Below, piece by piece: positions 8,716 to 17,633 of a stretch of DNA of 64,000 bases. This DNA comes from Aldehydirespirator sp965221185 (lineage in GTDB: Bacteria > Actinomycetota > Acidimicrobiia > Acidimicrobiales > Aldehydirespiratoraceae): the NCBI GenBank assembly GCA_965221185.1, contig OZ244866.1, positions 3,596,001 through 3,660,000 on the forward strand. The letters run 5' to 3'. Under the pieces are notes generated by a model. That model was not told where the DNA came from. It searched no databases and saw only the letters and a program-made list of their open reading frames with translations. Position 1 is the stretch's first letter, and each line of letters begins with the position of its first letter. Both the position numbers and the translations under genes were made by a program.

Positions 8716-9860
8716 GTCCGTGCCTCGGTTGCGGCCGCGGCCCGGCGACGCTGGCGGATGAAGAGGATGGCCGCGGGGATGAGAAGGGCCAGCACGAGCA
8801 GCGCTTGGACGACGTCCGTGATGCGGCGTTCGACGCCGGTGGCAGCTAGGAAGCCCGAGCCAGTTCGCAGCGAAGCGAATGCGAACGCTATTGGGATCGC
8901 GAACAGCGCCCGCCCGCGCGACACCAAGGCGACGAGAAGCCCGGTCCAGCCGATGTTCACCGCGAAACCGGGACTGAACCGGTAGGCGCCGAAGTCGCCT
9001 CCGGTGAGCATGAACGCACCGGCCAGCCCCGCCAGTGCCCCAGAGAGAAACATCGAGCCCATCCCGAACCGGGCCGCGGAAACGCCGGCACGGTGGGCGA
9101 CTCTCGGGTTGCGGCCGAGCGCTCGGATGCGAAGACCCCACACCGTGTGGGCGACGAGGAAGGCGATCGCACCGGCCAGGATCACCGCGATGAATGCCGA
9201 GATCGGAAACTCATTACCGAAGATCGTCACTCGCTCGAGTCGAGCGCCCTCAGGCACGAGCGGCGTCTGCTGTACTTGGAGGGACCTGCCCTCGGACAGC
9301 GGCTCGAGCAGCAGAGAATCGAAGCGGAACCCGTAGCCGACCACCTGCGACGCGACGAGCACCAGCAATAGCGACGTCAGCACCTCCGGGACGTTCCGCC
9401 AGTAGCGGAGGCCAGCAGCGATGCTGGCCCAGAACGCGCCCCCCATGATGCCCGCCGCGGTCAATGCGAGGAGCAGAACGGCGCCCGGTGCGTCGAGGTG
9501 GATCGAGACGTACGCGGCGAAGGCACCACCCATGAGGAGCTGGCCCTCCTGGCCGATGTTCACCAGGCCCGCCTTGACGTTCACGATGGTGCCCAGCGCG
9601 ACCAGCAGCAGCGGTGCGAATACGCCGATCGTCGTCCCCCACCGCCCAGGGTTGCGGACGCTTCCGTCCAACAGCGCGGCGAACACGGCCTGCCAGGACC
9701 CGCCGGTCACTGCCACCAGCAGCGCGGAAACCACGAGCGCTCCGGAGATGCAGGCCACGTACAGGAACACGATCTCGGAGAGATGAAGGACCCGCGACCT
9801 TGACGGGCCGGGCGATGCGTCGTCGTGGGCGACCTGGGCGAGTGTCTCGCTATCGCTCAC
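8712..9860 (-). CDS. BMP-type ABC transporter permease 1
   Basis: 382 aa membrane protein. After a ~28-residue cytoplasmic N-terminus come about nine hydrophobic segments. TIVNVKAGLVNIGQEGQLLMGGAFAAY is the first-permease counterpart of the motif in its partner, and LGRNPRVAHRAGVSAAR is the coupling loop. It pairs with the next gene to form the channel. Start and stop both overlap the neighbours by 4 nt (ATGA), indicating translational coupling. Confidence 0.92.
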   Translation of the reverse strand: MSDSETLAQVAHDDASPGPSRSRVLHLSEIVFLYVACISGALVVSALLVAVTGGSWQAVFAALLDGSVRNPGRWGTTIGVFAPLLLVALGTIVNVKAGLVNIGQEGQLLMGGAFAAYVSIHLDAPGAVLLLALTAAGIMGGAFWASIAAGLRYWRNVPEVLTSLLLVLVASQVVGYGFRFDSLLLEPLSEGRSLQVQQTPLVPEGARLERVTIFGNEFPISAFIAVILAGAIAFLVAHTVWGLRIRALGRNPRVAHRAGVSAARFGMGSMFLSGALAGLAGAFMLTGGDFGAYRFSPGFAVNIGWTGLLVALVSRGRALFAIPIAFAFASLRTGSGFLAATGVERRITDVVQALLVLALLIPAAILFIRQRRRAAAATEART

Positions 9861-11434
9861 GCGGCGTGACCGCCGAGGAGCAGGCCGAGGCGTTCCGTGT
9901 CAACGTGCTCTCGCGCCATCTCGCCGATCGACGCGCCCCGCGACATCACCACGATCCGGTTGGCGAGATCCAGGATCTCCTCGATTTCGCTCGAGATCAA
10001 CAGCACCCCGACGCCGTCTGTGGCCGTTTGGGCCAGGCGGGCCGTCATGTACTCGATGGCGCCGACGTCGAGCCCCCGCGTCGGCTGCGCGGCGACAAGT
10101 ACCGCCGGGTTGTGCGACAGCTCACGGCCCAGGACGACTCGCTGCTGGTTGCCTCCCGACAGCGACCACAACGGGGCGTCCGGGCCCCAGCATTGGATCT
10201 CGAACTCGTCGATGAGCCGCTCGGCCCTCTGTTTGACCTTGGATCGGTTGAGCACACCGGCGGTCGCGACGTCGGTGGGTTGGACGAGCACGAGATTCTC
10301 GGCGACGCTCAAGTCGAGCACGATCCCCGAGTCGTGCCGGTCCGCAGGGATCACGGCCACGCCGGCTTCGGCCATCGCGCCGGCCTGTCCGGTGCGGACC
10401 TCGGATCCAGCGACGCGGATCTCGCCCTCGTCGAGGCGCAACAGGCTCGACAACACCTCGACGAGCTCGTCCTGACCGTTGCCCTCGACTCCGGCCACGC
10501 CGACGATCTCGCCGGGGCGCACCACCAGGTTCAGCGAGTCGAGCATCTTGTGGCCGTCGCGGCCGCGGACGCTGGCGTTGGCGATCTCCAGCACGGGTTC
10601 GAGTTCATCGGAGGCGCCGCTGGGAATCTCCGTCCCCTCGAGGGAGGTGTCGACCACGCCGAGCGCGGCCCGCTCGGATCGCAGAGATACCGGCCGTCCC
10701 AGCATCGCCCGAGCAAGTGTTGCCGCGTCGGCATCGGCGGTTCGCATCCGGGCCACGACCGCGCCCTGGCGCATGATGGTGACGTCGTCGGTGGCGTGGA
10801 GGATCTCGTCGAGCTTGTGGCTGACCAGAGCGACGGCTCGATGCTCATCGGTGACGACGCGACGCAGCGACTCGAAGAGCTGCACCGACTCCTCGGGCGT
10901 GAGCACCGAAGTCGGCTCGTCGAAGATCAAGATGCTGGGTTCGCGGCGGAGGCACTTGATGAGTTCGACCCGCTGACGCAGCCCGGCCGGGAGTTCACCC
11001 ACCCTTGCCATGGGGTCGATTTCCAGGCCGTACTGCTCTGCGATCTCGGAGATCCGCGCATGGGTGCGCGCCCGGTTGAAGCGCACGTCGCCGAGCGCGA
11101 CGTTCTCCCAGACGGTCAGGTCGTCGACGAGGCTGAGGTGCTGGTGCACCATCGCGATGCCGTGCGACGCTGCGTCGCGTGGACTTGTGATCCGTGCGCG
11201 CGAGCCGTCGATCGAGATGCTTCCGTGATCGGGCAGGACCAGCCCGATCATCATCTTCATCAGCGTCGATTTGCCGGCGCCGTTCTCACCGAGCACACCG
11301 TGGATGCGACCGCGGTGCAGCTCAAGGTCCACGCGGTCGCAGGCGACGACCGCGCCGAAGTGTTTGGTTAGCTGGTCAGTCTGGACGGCCGGGGGTTTGG
11401 CCGGAGGCTCATCGTGAGGCTCGCCACCGATCAT
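9857..11434 (-). CDS. BMP-type ABC transporter ATPase (two fused nucleotide-binding domains)
   Basis: 525 aa with two ABC domains. The first has a full Walker A (GENGAGKST), a signature-like LPAGLRQRVELIKCL and Walker B ILIFDEPTS. The second has a degenerate P-loop (GVEGNGQDELVE, no GKS), LSGGNQQRVVLGRELS and VLVAAQPTRGLD, as usual in sugar/nucleoside importer ATPases. It powers the two downstream permeases with the upstream BMP lipoprotein. Both ends overlap neighbouring genes by 4 nt. Confidence 0.93.
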   Translation of the reverse strand: MIGGEPHDEPPAKPPAVQTDQLTKHFGAVVACDRVDLELHRGRIHGVLGENGAGKSTLMKMMIGLVLPDHGSISIDGSRARITSPRDAASHGIAMVHQHLSLVDDLTVWENVALGDVRFNRARTHARISEIAEQYGLEIDPMARVGELPAGLRQRVELIKCLRREPSILIFDEPTSVLTPEESVQLFESLRRVVTDEHRAVALVSHKLDEILHATDDVTIMRQGAVVARMRTADADAATLARAMLGRPVSLRSERAALGVVDTSLEGTEIPSGASDELEPVLEIANASVRGRDGHKMLDSLNLVVRPGEIVGVAGVEGNGQDELVEVLSSLLRLDEGEIRVAGSEVRTGQAGAMAEAGVAVIPADRHDSGIVLDLSVAENLVLVQPTDVATAGVLNRSKVKQRAERLIDEFEIQCWGPDAPLWSLSGGNQQRVVLGRELSHNPAVLVAAQPTRGLDVGAIEYMTARLAQTATDGVGVLLISSEIEEILDLANRIVVMSRGASIGEMAREHVDTERLGLLLGGHAA

Positions 11435-12711
11435 CCGTCGGCGTACGCCTGGCCCTTGATCGCGCCGAACTCGCTGTCGAGTTCGCCGGACGCGACGAGG
11501 TCATAGGCGGCCTGGAGCTCCGCTGGGCGCTCCCGTCCACAGATCTCCCCGCCGACGACGTCGGGATCGGTCGCGGCAGTGAACACCCGGATCGTGCCCT
11601 CGGGGAAGTTCCCCGCGACGATGTCGGGGAACACGATCCTGATGAAGTCGCCGCCATCGTTCCGCTGGGTCATGTCGTACGGGATCTCGTCGTCACACGC
11701 AGTTGACGAGCCGGGGTGAGTCACGATCAGACCCGCATCGAGGCCGAGTCGCGCGATCGGCTCCAGCGCACCGCCGAGGTACGGATTGACCGCGTCCGCG
11801 CCGGCGGCGACAGCGGCGTCGAATGCGATCGTCGCGTTGGCGGTGTTGTTGAAATCGAACGGGAAGTTGCCGGTCGGCGTGTAGGACATCGTGAAGCTCG
11901 GATCGACCGACTTGAGCCCGAGATCGAACGCCAGGAAGACCTCCTTCTCGAAGCCGAGGTCACAACATCCGATCATGGCCATGGAGTCGCCGCCGCGTTC
12001 CTGAAGCAGCAGCCCCATTGCGACGCCGCCGGTGTAGGCGATGTCTGAATTGTCGTACTGGGTCTGGGAGAAGTACGGCGATGCCGGGAGGCCCGCCGCG
12101 CAGTTGCAGTACCAGTAGATGTCCGAGTATTTCTCGGAAATCTCGCCGAGGCTGGCGCCAATACCGCTCGCGCCGACAATGATGATGTCGACCGGTTGGT
12201 TGGCGAGATTGTCGAGCTCTACCGCGGCCTCTTCGAAGGTGATGTTGTCGACAATGATCGGCGGGCCGAAGCCATGCTGTTCGGAGAGCTGCTCGGCCTG
12301 GGCGATCACGGCCTCGTAGTAGCCGCCGTCGTCGCGGGGACCTTGCGCGGCGACCCCGATACGGACCACGCCGTCGCCGTTGGCGTCGAACATCTCAACG
12401 AGATCGACCTGTGGTTCGGGTTCCGGCGCGGGCTCTGGTTCGGGCTCGGGTTCGGGTGCGGCTGGTTCGGGTTCCGGTTCGGGTGCGGCTGGTTCGGGCT
12501 CGGGTTCGGGTGCGGCTGGTTCGGGCTCGGGGTCCGGGTCGGGTGCAGCCGCGGGCTGCTCGTCGGCGTCAGCTGTGGTGCTGGCGTCGTCATCGTCACC
12601 GCACGCGGCCGCGACGACGCTGAAGACCAGCAGAATCGCAAGGAACCGCCACAGGCGTCCGTACCTGCGGGCCGTCGTGAGATGGGTCGGGTCGTCATGT
12701 TTGGTCGTCAT
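11431..12711 (-). CDS. BMP-family substrate-binding lipoprotein
   Basis: 426 aa. A hydrophobic signal ends in the lipobox VVAAAC, then an acidic DDDD run and a long Pro-Glu linker made of PEPEPAA units (about residues 60-105), followed by the BMP domain (VRIGVAAQGPRDDGGYYEAVIAQAEQL..., IIVGASGIGASLGEISEKY). BMP proteins bind nucleosides or related ligands outside the membrane. The repeated linker is encoded by a G/T-rich tandem DNA tract at about 12410-12540. First gene of the operon, with AAGGA before ATG 12711 and a tandem 20-mer further upstream. Confidence 0.9.
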   Translation of the reverse strand: MTTKHDDPTHLTTARRYGRLWRFLAILLVFSVVAAACGDDDDASTTADADEQPAAAPDPDPEPEPAAPEPEPEPAAPEPEPEPAAPEPEPEPEPAPEPEPQVDLVEMFDANGDGVVRIGVAAQGPRDDGGYYEAVIAQAEQLSEQHGFGPPIIVDNITFEEAAVELDNLANQPVDIIIVGASGIGASLGEISEKYSDIYWYCNCAAGLPASPYFSQTQYDNSDIAYTGGVAMGLLLQERGGDSMAMIGCCDLGFEKEVFLAFDLGLKSVDPSFTMSYTPTGNFPFDFNNTANATIAFDAAVAAGADAVNPYLGGALEPIARLGLDAGLIVTHPGSSTACDDEIPYDMTQRNDGGDFIRIVFPDIVAGNFPEGTIRVFTAATDPDVVGGEICGRERPAELQAAYDLVASGELDSEFGAIKGQAYADG

Positions 12712-12770
12712 GTTCGATTCCTTCGTGATGTTTGATTTCGTCGTGGGTCCCTCGCCCTTGCGCTGAAGCC

Positions 12771-12810
12771 CAGCATTTCACAGTGCGAGCCAGCATCTTA
12801 CAGTGCGAGA
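12771..12810 (-). promoter_or_regulatory. Tandem 20-bp direct repeat upstream of the BMP operon
   Basis: CAGCATTTCACAGTGCGAGC (12771-12790) is followed at once by CAGCATCTTACAGTGCGAGA (12791-12810), 17 of 20 positions identical. It lies 60-100 bp upstream of the BMP lipoprotein start. A 20-bp period puts two sites on nearly the same DNA face, as for tandem operator sites. On the minus strand the unit includes TAAGAT, a possible -10 box. Confidence 0.55.
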
Positions 12811-12921
12811 ATATCTCGTGTGGGCGAGCACCTCCACATTGGCACGGCCCGTGCTGCTCCCGACCGCCCGTTGCGTTCGATCTCAACCTAGTTGCTCGCC
12901 CCTCGGGGTGGGTAGAAGACG

Positions 12922-14157
12922 TCAGGCCGCCGTTCCGGCCAGATCCAGGGCGGCGTGGAGCAGGACTTCGGCGCCCCGGCCGGCAGCGTCGGACTCGATG
13001 GACTCGGCCTCGTTGTGGGACAGCCCGTCCTGGCAGGGGACGAAGATCATCCCGGCGGGTGCCCGAAGGGCCACGTGGCAGGCGTCGTGGCCTGCACCCG
13101 AGCCGAGCCGCTCGTAGGCGTAGCCGCAGCGTTGCGCGGCCGACTCCACGGCCCGCACGCACTCGTCGTCGAAGATGACGGGGGCGCAGTCGTTGATGAC
13201 TTCGATCCGATGCTGGCAGCCGTGCTCGGCCCCGGCCCGGGCGGCCAAAGCCCGCAAGCCGGCCTCCATCTCATCGAGTACGGCCGCGTCGGGATGGCGC
13301 ACATCGATGGAGAAGGCGATGTGGGCGGGCACCGTGTTGGGCGACACCGGCTCGGATCGGAACTGCGCTGGTGTGACCCGCACCTCGGGGGAGTGGCCAG
13401 CGGCCATCTCGTAGAGGCCGCTCAGCACCGCGGCCAGGGGCCGGGCCGGATCCTGGCGGCGATCCATCGGTGTTGTGCCCGCGTGGGCCGGGAAGCCCTC
13501 CAGGGTCACGGTGAACCAGCGGATCCCCTGCACGCCGGTGACCGCACCGATCGAAGAGCCGCTGGCCTCCAGGATCGGGCCCTGCTCGATGTGCAGCTCC
13601 AGGTAGGCCCGCAACGGCTTGCCGAAGGCGGCGGTGCCGGCCCAGCCCAGGCGGTCGAGCTCGTCGCCGACGCTGATCCCCGCGCGGTCGGTGAGGGCCC
13701 GCACCGCATTGAGGTCCAGCACCCCCGCCCACACCGAGGAGCCCATCATCGACACCGCGAAGCGCGACCCCTCCTCGTTGGTCCACACCGCCACTTCGAT
13801 CGGTGCGCGGGTCTGGACCTCATGGTCGTTGAGCGACTCGACCACCTCGAGCCCGCCCAGCACGCCGTACACGCCGTCGAAGCGCCCGCCGGTGGGCTGG
13901 GTGTCGAGGTGGCTGCCCAACACGACCGGCGGGGCGTCGGGGTCGGTGCCCGGGCGTCGGGCGAAGAGGTTGCCCACTCCGTCGAGTTCGATCGAGCAAC
14001 CCGCGCGCTCGGCCCAGCTCACGAACAGGTCCCGTCCCGCCTTGTCGTCGTCGGAGAGCGCCTGGCGGTTGGAGCCCCCGGCCGGGGTGGCCCCCACCTC
14101 GGCCATGTCCATCAGCCGCGACCACAGTCGCTCGGGGTCGGTGTGCACATCAGTCAT
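12922..14157 (-). CDS. M20-family amidase: N-carbamoyl amino acid hydrolase / beta-ureidopropionase type
   Basis: 411 aa binuclear metal amidohydrolase. GSHLDTQPTGGRFDGVYGVLGGLE, EEGSRF, ELHIEQGP, GAGHDA and CQDGLSHNEAE supply the metal ligands and substrate-binding residues of the hydantoinase/carbamoylase group; a lid domain lies at about 215-325. Members release ammonia and CO2 from N-carbamoyl amino acids, N-carbamoyl-beta-alanine or allantoate. Start overlaps the upstream aminotransferase stop by ATGA. Last gene of the six-gene operon; the pairing suggests ureido compound to amino acid to oxoacid, which is inference. Confidence 0.88.
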   Translation of the reverse strand: MTDVHTDPERLWSRLMDMAEVGATPAGGSNRQALSDDDKAGRDLFVSWAERAGCSIELDGVGNLFARRPGTDPDAPPVVLGSHLDTQPTGGRFDGVYGVLGGLEVVESLNDHEVQTRAPIEVAVWTNEEGSRFAVSMMGSSVWAGVLDLNAVRALTDRAGISVGDELDRLGWAGTAAFGKPLRAYLELHIEQGPILEASGSSIGAVTGVQGIRWFTVTLEGFPAHAGTTPMDRRQDPARPLAAVLSGLYEMAAGHSPEVRVTPAQFRSEPVSPNTVPAHIAFSIDVRHPDAAVLDEMEAGLRALAARAGAEHGCQHRIEVINDCAPVIFDDECVRAVESAAQRCGYAYERLGSGAGHDACHVALRAPAGMIFVPCQDGLSHNEAESIESDAAGRGAEVLLHAALDLAGTAA

Positions 14158-15578
14158 GCAGTGAATTCTCCCATGGCGTCGATGAGCGCGACACGCATCG
14201 TGTCAACTATCTCATCGAACTGCTCCGGCCCGGCAATGAGCGGAGGCGAGAGCTGGATCACGGGCTCGGTTCCGCGCGCTGCGGCCCGACACGTCAACCC
14301 GAGCCGGTACATCCGCTCGGTGAGGTGCTTCGACACTGCTACGGCCTGGGTCTTCGCCTCGCCGGGATCGGACGGGCCACCCACGTCGATCTCCAACGCG
14401 AGGAAATAGCCGTCACCGCGCAGATCCACCACTAGCGGCAGGTCGCACAGGGTGGAGAGCCGGGCTCGGAAGTCTTCGGCGTAGCTGCGAACCCGGCCTG
14501 GCAAGTCCTCACCCTCGATGATGTCGAGATTGGCCACCGCCACCGCCGCAGCCGCCGGGTGACCCCCGAAAGTGAAGCCGTGATTGAACTCCTGTCCGGC
14601 GGCCGCGAACGGCTCAGCTATCCGGTCGCTGATCATCACACCTCCCAGCGGGGCGTAGCCGGAGGTCAAGCCCTTGGCCATGGTGATCATGTCGGGCTGG
14701 TACCCGAACCGGTCAGCGCCGAACATGTGCCCGAGCCGACCGAAGCCGCAGATCACCTCATCGGACACTAGGAGCACGCCGTGGGTGTCGCAGATCTCGC
14801 GGACCCGCTGAAAATATCCGACCGGCGGGACGAGGCAACCTCCCGAGTTCTGCACGGGCTCGAGGAACACCGCGGCCACCGTCTCCGGCCCCTCTCGCAG
14901 AATTGCCCGCTCGATCTCCTCGGCTGCGCACAGGCACTCTCCTTCATGACCGCAGCCGCGGCCGTTGCGGTACTCGTCGGTGTGGGCAACCTTCACCGTG
15001 CCCGGAACGAGCGGCTCGAAGGCGGTTCTGATTGATGCCAGACCGGTGATCGACAGCGCGCCCAGCGACGTGCCGTGGTAGGCGAGATTGCGGCTGACCA
15101 CCTTGTGCCGCGCCGGCTCGCCGATGGCGGCGAAGTACTGGCGGGCCAGCTTCCACGCCGACTCGACTGCCTCGCTCCCGCCGCTGGTCAGGAACACGCG
15201 GTTCAGGTCGCCCGGCGCGAGATGGGCCAGCCGGGCCGCGAGCTCGATGCCGGACGGGTGGCCGTAGCCCCACATCGGGAAGTAGGCGAGCCGGCTCATC
15301 TGCTCGTGGGCCGCCTCGGCCAGCTCCCGCCGGCCGTGACCGACCTGGGTGGCGAACAGGCCGGCCAGACCGTCCAGCAGCCGGTGGCCGGAGTCGTCCC
15401 ATATGTAACAGCCGTCGCCGCGCTCGATGACCCGCAGATCCGACGGTGCGCTGAAGTGGCTCCACAGATGGCGGCCTGCAGTCCGACTCCAGTGGCTCGG
15501 TCGATCCGCGCCGCCTGGCTCGTCGGACGGGTGAGCCAGACGGCGCGGACCGTCCACGGGAGGAATGTCGTAGCCCAT
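14154..15578 (-). CDS. Class III PLP-dependent aminotransferase (operon member)
   Basis: 474 aa. Motifs: LDGLAGLFATQVGHGR, LTSGGSEAVESAWKLARQYF, LVSDEVICGFGRLGHMFG and the PLP lysine in MAKGLTSGYAPLGGVM. This is the omega-amino acid:pyruvate/polyamine aminotransferase type; beta-alanine, GABA or putrescine are likely donors. It starts 10 bp after the binding-protein gene and overlaps the amidase gene by 4 nt. An unusual C-x(n)-C segment (GRGCGHEGECLCAAEE, about 205-220) is noted; its role is unknown. Confidence 0.9.
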   Translation of the reverse strand: MGYDIPPVDGPRRLAHPSDEPGGADRPSHWSRTAGRHLWSHFSAPSDLRVIERGDGCYIWDDSGHRLLDGLAGLFATQVGHGRRELAEAAHEQMSRLAYFPMWGYGHPSGIELAARLAHLAPGDLNRVFLTSGGSEAVESAWKLARQYFAAIGEPARHKVVSRNLAYHGTSLGALSITGLASIRTAFEPLVPGTVKVAHTDEYRNGRGCGHEGECLCAAEEIERAILREGPETVAAVFLEPVQNSGGCLVPPVGYFQRVREICDTHGVLLVSDEVICGFGRLGHMFGADRFGYQPDMITMAKGLTSGYAPLGGVMISDRIAEPFAAAGQEFNHGFTFGGHPAAAAVAVANLDIIEGEDLPGRVRSYAEDFRARLSTLCDLPLVVDLRGDGYFLALEIDVGGPSDPGEAKTQAVAVSKHLTERMYRLGLTCRAAARGTEPVIQLSPPLIAGPEQFDEIVDTMRVALIDAMGEFTA

Positions 15579-15588
15579 CTAGCAGTCC

Positions 15589-16842
15589 CTAGGACCGGAA
15601 CGATGTCCAGAGACGGTCGTAGAGGTCGATGGCCTCGATCGGGCAGGACTCGACCGGCGCCGCGAACGCCAGCTGCTCCGGCCCGGGCACCACCATCGGG
15701 CTCGATGCCAAGTCTGGGTCGACGAAGGCGTCGCTGCCCACGATGGCGTTGCCGTAGGCGTTCCAGTTGGTGGCTTCGGCGATGTTGCGCGGGTCCATCA
15801 TCCAGTTGATGAACACCTTGGCCTGCTCCACGTTGGGCGCGCCGGTGGGGACGGCGAAGTTGTCCTGCCACAGCGTCAGACCGTCGCTGGGGTAGACGTA
15901 CACGAGGTTCGGGTTCTCGAGCCATGACCGGTAGGCCGCCCCGTTCCACTCCATGTGGATCGAGTTCTCGCCGGCGGCCATCCGCTCGATGATCCCGTCG
16001 GAGTTGATCACCGACACCGACGGCTTGAACCCGTCGAGCAGCTCCTCGGCCCGGGCGTAGTCGGCCGGGTCCGTAGAGCACGGGGTGGTCCCGACGGCGC
16101 GCAGAACCGCGTGGATCACCTCGACCTGGTCGTTCATCATCCCGATGGAGCCATCCGAGCCCTCGGGAACAGCGAAGAACTCCGCCCACGAGTCAGGCGG
16201 GTCGGGGACCTGGGAAGTGTCGACCGCGAGGCCAGTCGTGCCGTAGAGGTAGGGCGCGGTGTACACCCGACCATCGTCGAAGTAGGGGTTCAGGAACGCC
16301 GGATCGATCTTCGAGGCGTTCTCGAGGGCGAAAGCGTCGATCGGCTGGATCAGGTCCTGTTCGATCAGTGTCGGAATGATGTAGTCCGATGGCACGATCA
16401 CGTCGTATCCGGAGCCGCCGGCCGCGAGCGTCGCCAGCATCGTCTCGTTGGAGTCGTAGTTGCTGAGGTTGACCGCGATGCCGGTCTCGTCGGTGAACCG
16501 GGCCAGCAGGTCCTCGGATATGTAGTCCGTCCAGTTGTAGAGGTTCACCTCGCCGCCGATCTGCTCCTCGACCTCCTCGGCGTCCTCGGTCTTGTCGGCC
16601 GGTTCGGTCGGCTCGGTGGCCGGCTCTTCGGCCGCGCCGTCGTCACTCGGTTCGGTCGGGGCGGCGGGGGCGGCTGTCGTGGCCGGTGGCTCTGGCTGCG
16701 AAACCTCGGCCTCGTCGTCCGATCCGCAGGCCGCGGCCAGCAGGGCCAGCACCAGCAGAATGGGTGCTATCAGGCCTTTACTGAGCCGGGTGGCTGTGCC
16801 GCCGCTCGGGGTGGTCCTTGCATTCATGGGTTCTCCATTCAT
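15589..16842 (-). CDS. PotD-type ABC substrate-binding lipoprotein
   Basis: 417 aa. Signal with lipobox LLAAAC at about residue 40, then an acidic Pro/Thr/Glu linker, then a PotD/PotF-like domain starting GGEVNLYNWTDYISEDLLARFTDETGI, with IVPSDYIIPTLI and INWMMDPRNIAEATNWNAYGNA. Polyamine-type binding proteins of this family bind spermidine or putrescine; other members bind small amines or amino acids. Start 16842 is chosen for GGAGG 8 nt upstream and for its ATGA overlap with the permease stop; a second ATG at 16827 is possible. Confidence 0.92.
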   Translation of the reverse strand: MNGEPMNARTTPSGGTATRLSKGLIAPILLVLALLAAACGSDDEAEVSQPEPPATTAAPAAPTEPSDDGAAEEPATEPTEPADKTEDAEEVEEQIGGEVNLYNWTDYISEDLLARFTDETGIAVNLSNYDSNETMLATLAAGGSGYDVIVPSDYIIPTLIEQDLIQPIDAFALENASKIDPAFLNPYFDDGRVYTAPYLYGTTGLAVDTSQVPDPPDSWAEFFAVPEGSDGSIGMMNDQVEVIHAVLRAVGTTPCSTDPADYARAEELLDGFKPSVSVINSDGIIERMAAGENSIHMEWNGAAYRSWLENPNLVYVYPSDGLTLWQDNFAVPTGAPNVEQAKVFINWMMDPRNIAEATNWNAYGNAIVGSDAFVDPDLASSPMVVPGPEQLAFAAPVESCPIEAIDLYDRLWTSFRS

Positions 16843-17633
16843 TTGTGTTTCCTCCACTTGCTGGTGATGTATGAGGCGGTCAGGACTGCGATCGTCACCA
16901 GGAGCAGGAGAGTGCTCACCGCATTGATCAGCGGGCTTGCTCCCCGGCGGATGAGACCGAACAGGAAGATGGGCAGCGTCGTCGACGTCGGACCGGCCAC
17001 GAAGGCGGAGATCAGGTAGTCGTCGAGGCTGATGATGAAGGCCAGCAGTCCGCCCGAGACGATTCCGGGGACCAGCAGCGGGAGGGTGACCCTGCCGAAC
17101 AGCCGGAGGCCCGACGCTCCGAGGTCGCTGGCCGCTTCGAACACGGCCGGGTCCAGTTCCGCCAGCCGGGCCCGGATCGGGAGCAGGGCGAACGGGATGC
17201 AGAAGGCGGTGTGGGCCAGCACGAGGGTAGTCATGCCTCGCTCGAGGTCGAGCAGCACGAAGAACGAGAGGGTGCCGACGGCCGTCACGATCTCGGGGAT
17301 CAGCAGCGGTGTGGATAGGAACCCCACCGCCAGCCACGACCCGCGCCTGAGCATGGCCACGATCCCCAGTGCGGCCAGCACCGCCAGGGCCGTGCCCGCT
17401 GTCGACGCGGCCACGGCTACCCGCAGCGACACCCACACCGCGTCGCGGACGTTCTCGCGCGCCAGGACTTCCCGGTACCAGACCAGGCTGAAGCCCTCCC
17501 AGCGCGACACGATGGGGCCGGCGTTGAAGGAGTAGAAGACCACGACCGCGAGTGGCGCGTACAGGAACGCGAACGCCAGCCTGGCCGTCGTGGTGACGCC
17601 GGGATAGCGGCGAGTGTCGATCCGACCCTTCAC
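16839..17633 (-). CDS. PotC-type ABC transporter permease
   Basis: 264 aa, six predicted membrane segments, with the EAA-type coupling loop AASDLGASGLRLFGRVTLPLLVPG. Start is GTG 17633, which overlaps the upstream permease stop as GTGA; longer frames to 18485 are shadows of the neighbour. It forms the channel with the PotB-like partner. Confidence 0.92.
   Translation of the reverse strand: MKGRIDTRRYPGVTTTARLAFAFLYAPLAVVVFYSFNAGPIVSRWEGFSLVWYREVLARENVRDAVWVSLRVAVAASTAGTALAVLAALGIVAMLRRGSWLAVGFLSTPLLIPEIVTAVGTLSFFVLLDLERGMTTLVLAHTAFCIPFALLPIRARLAELDPAVFEAASDLGASGLRLFGRVTLPLLVPGIVSGGLLAFIISLDDYLISAFVAGPTSTTLPIFLFGLIRRGASPLINAVSTLLLLVTIAVLTASYITSKWRKHK

Noticed and set aside
12380..12766. Gly/Ser-rich plus-strand frame
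   Set aside because: It is the antisense of the PEPEPAA linker tract of the BMP lipoprotein.
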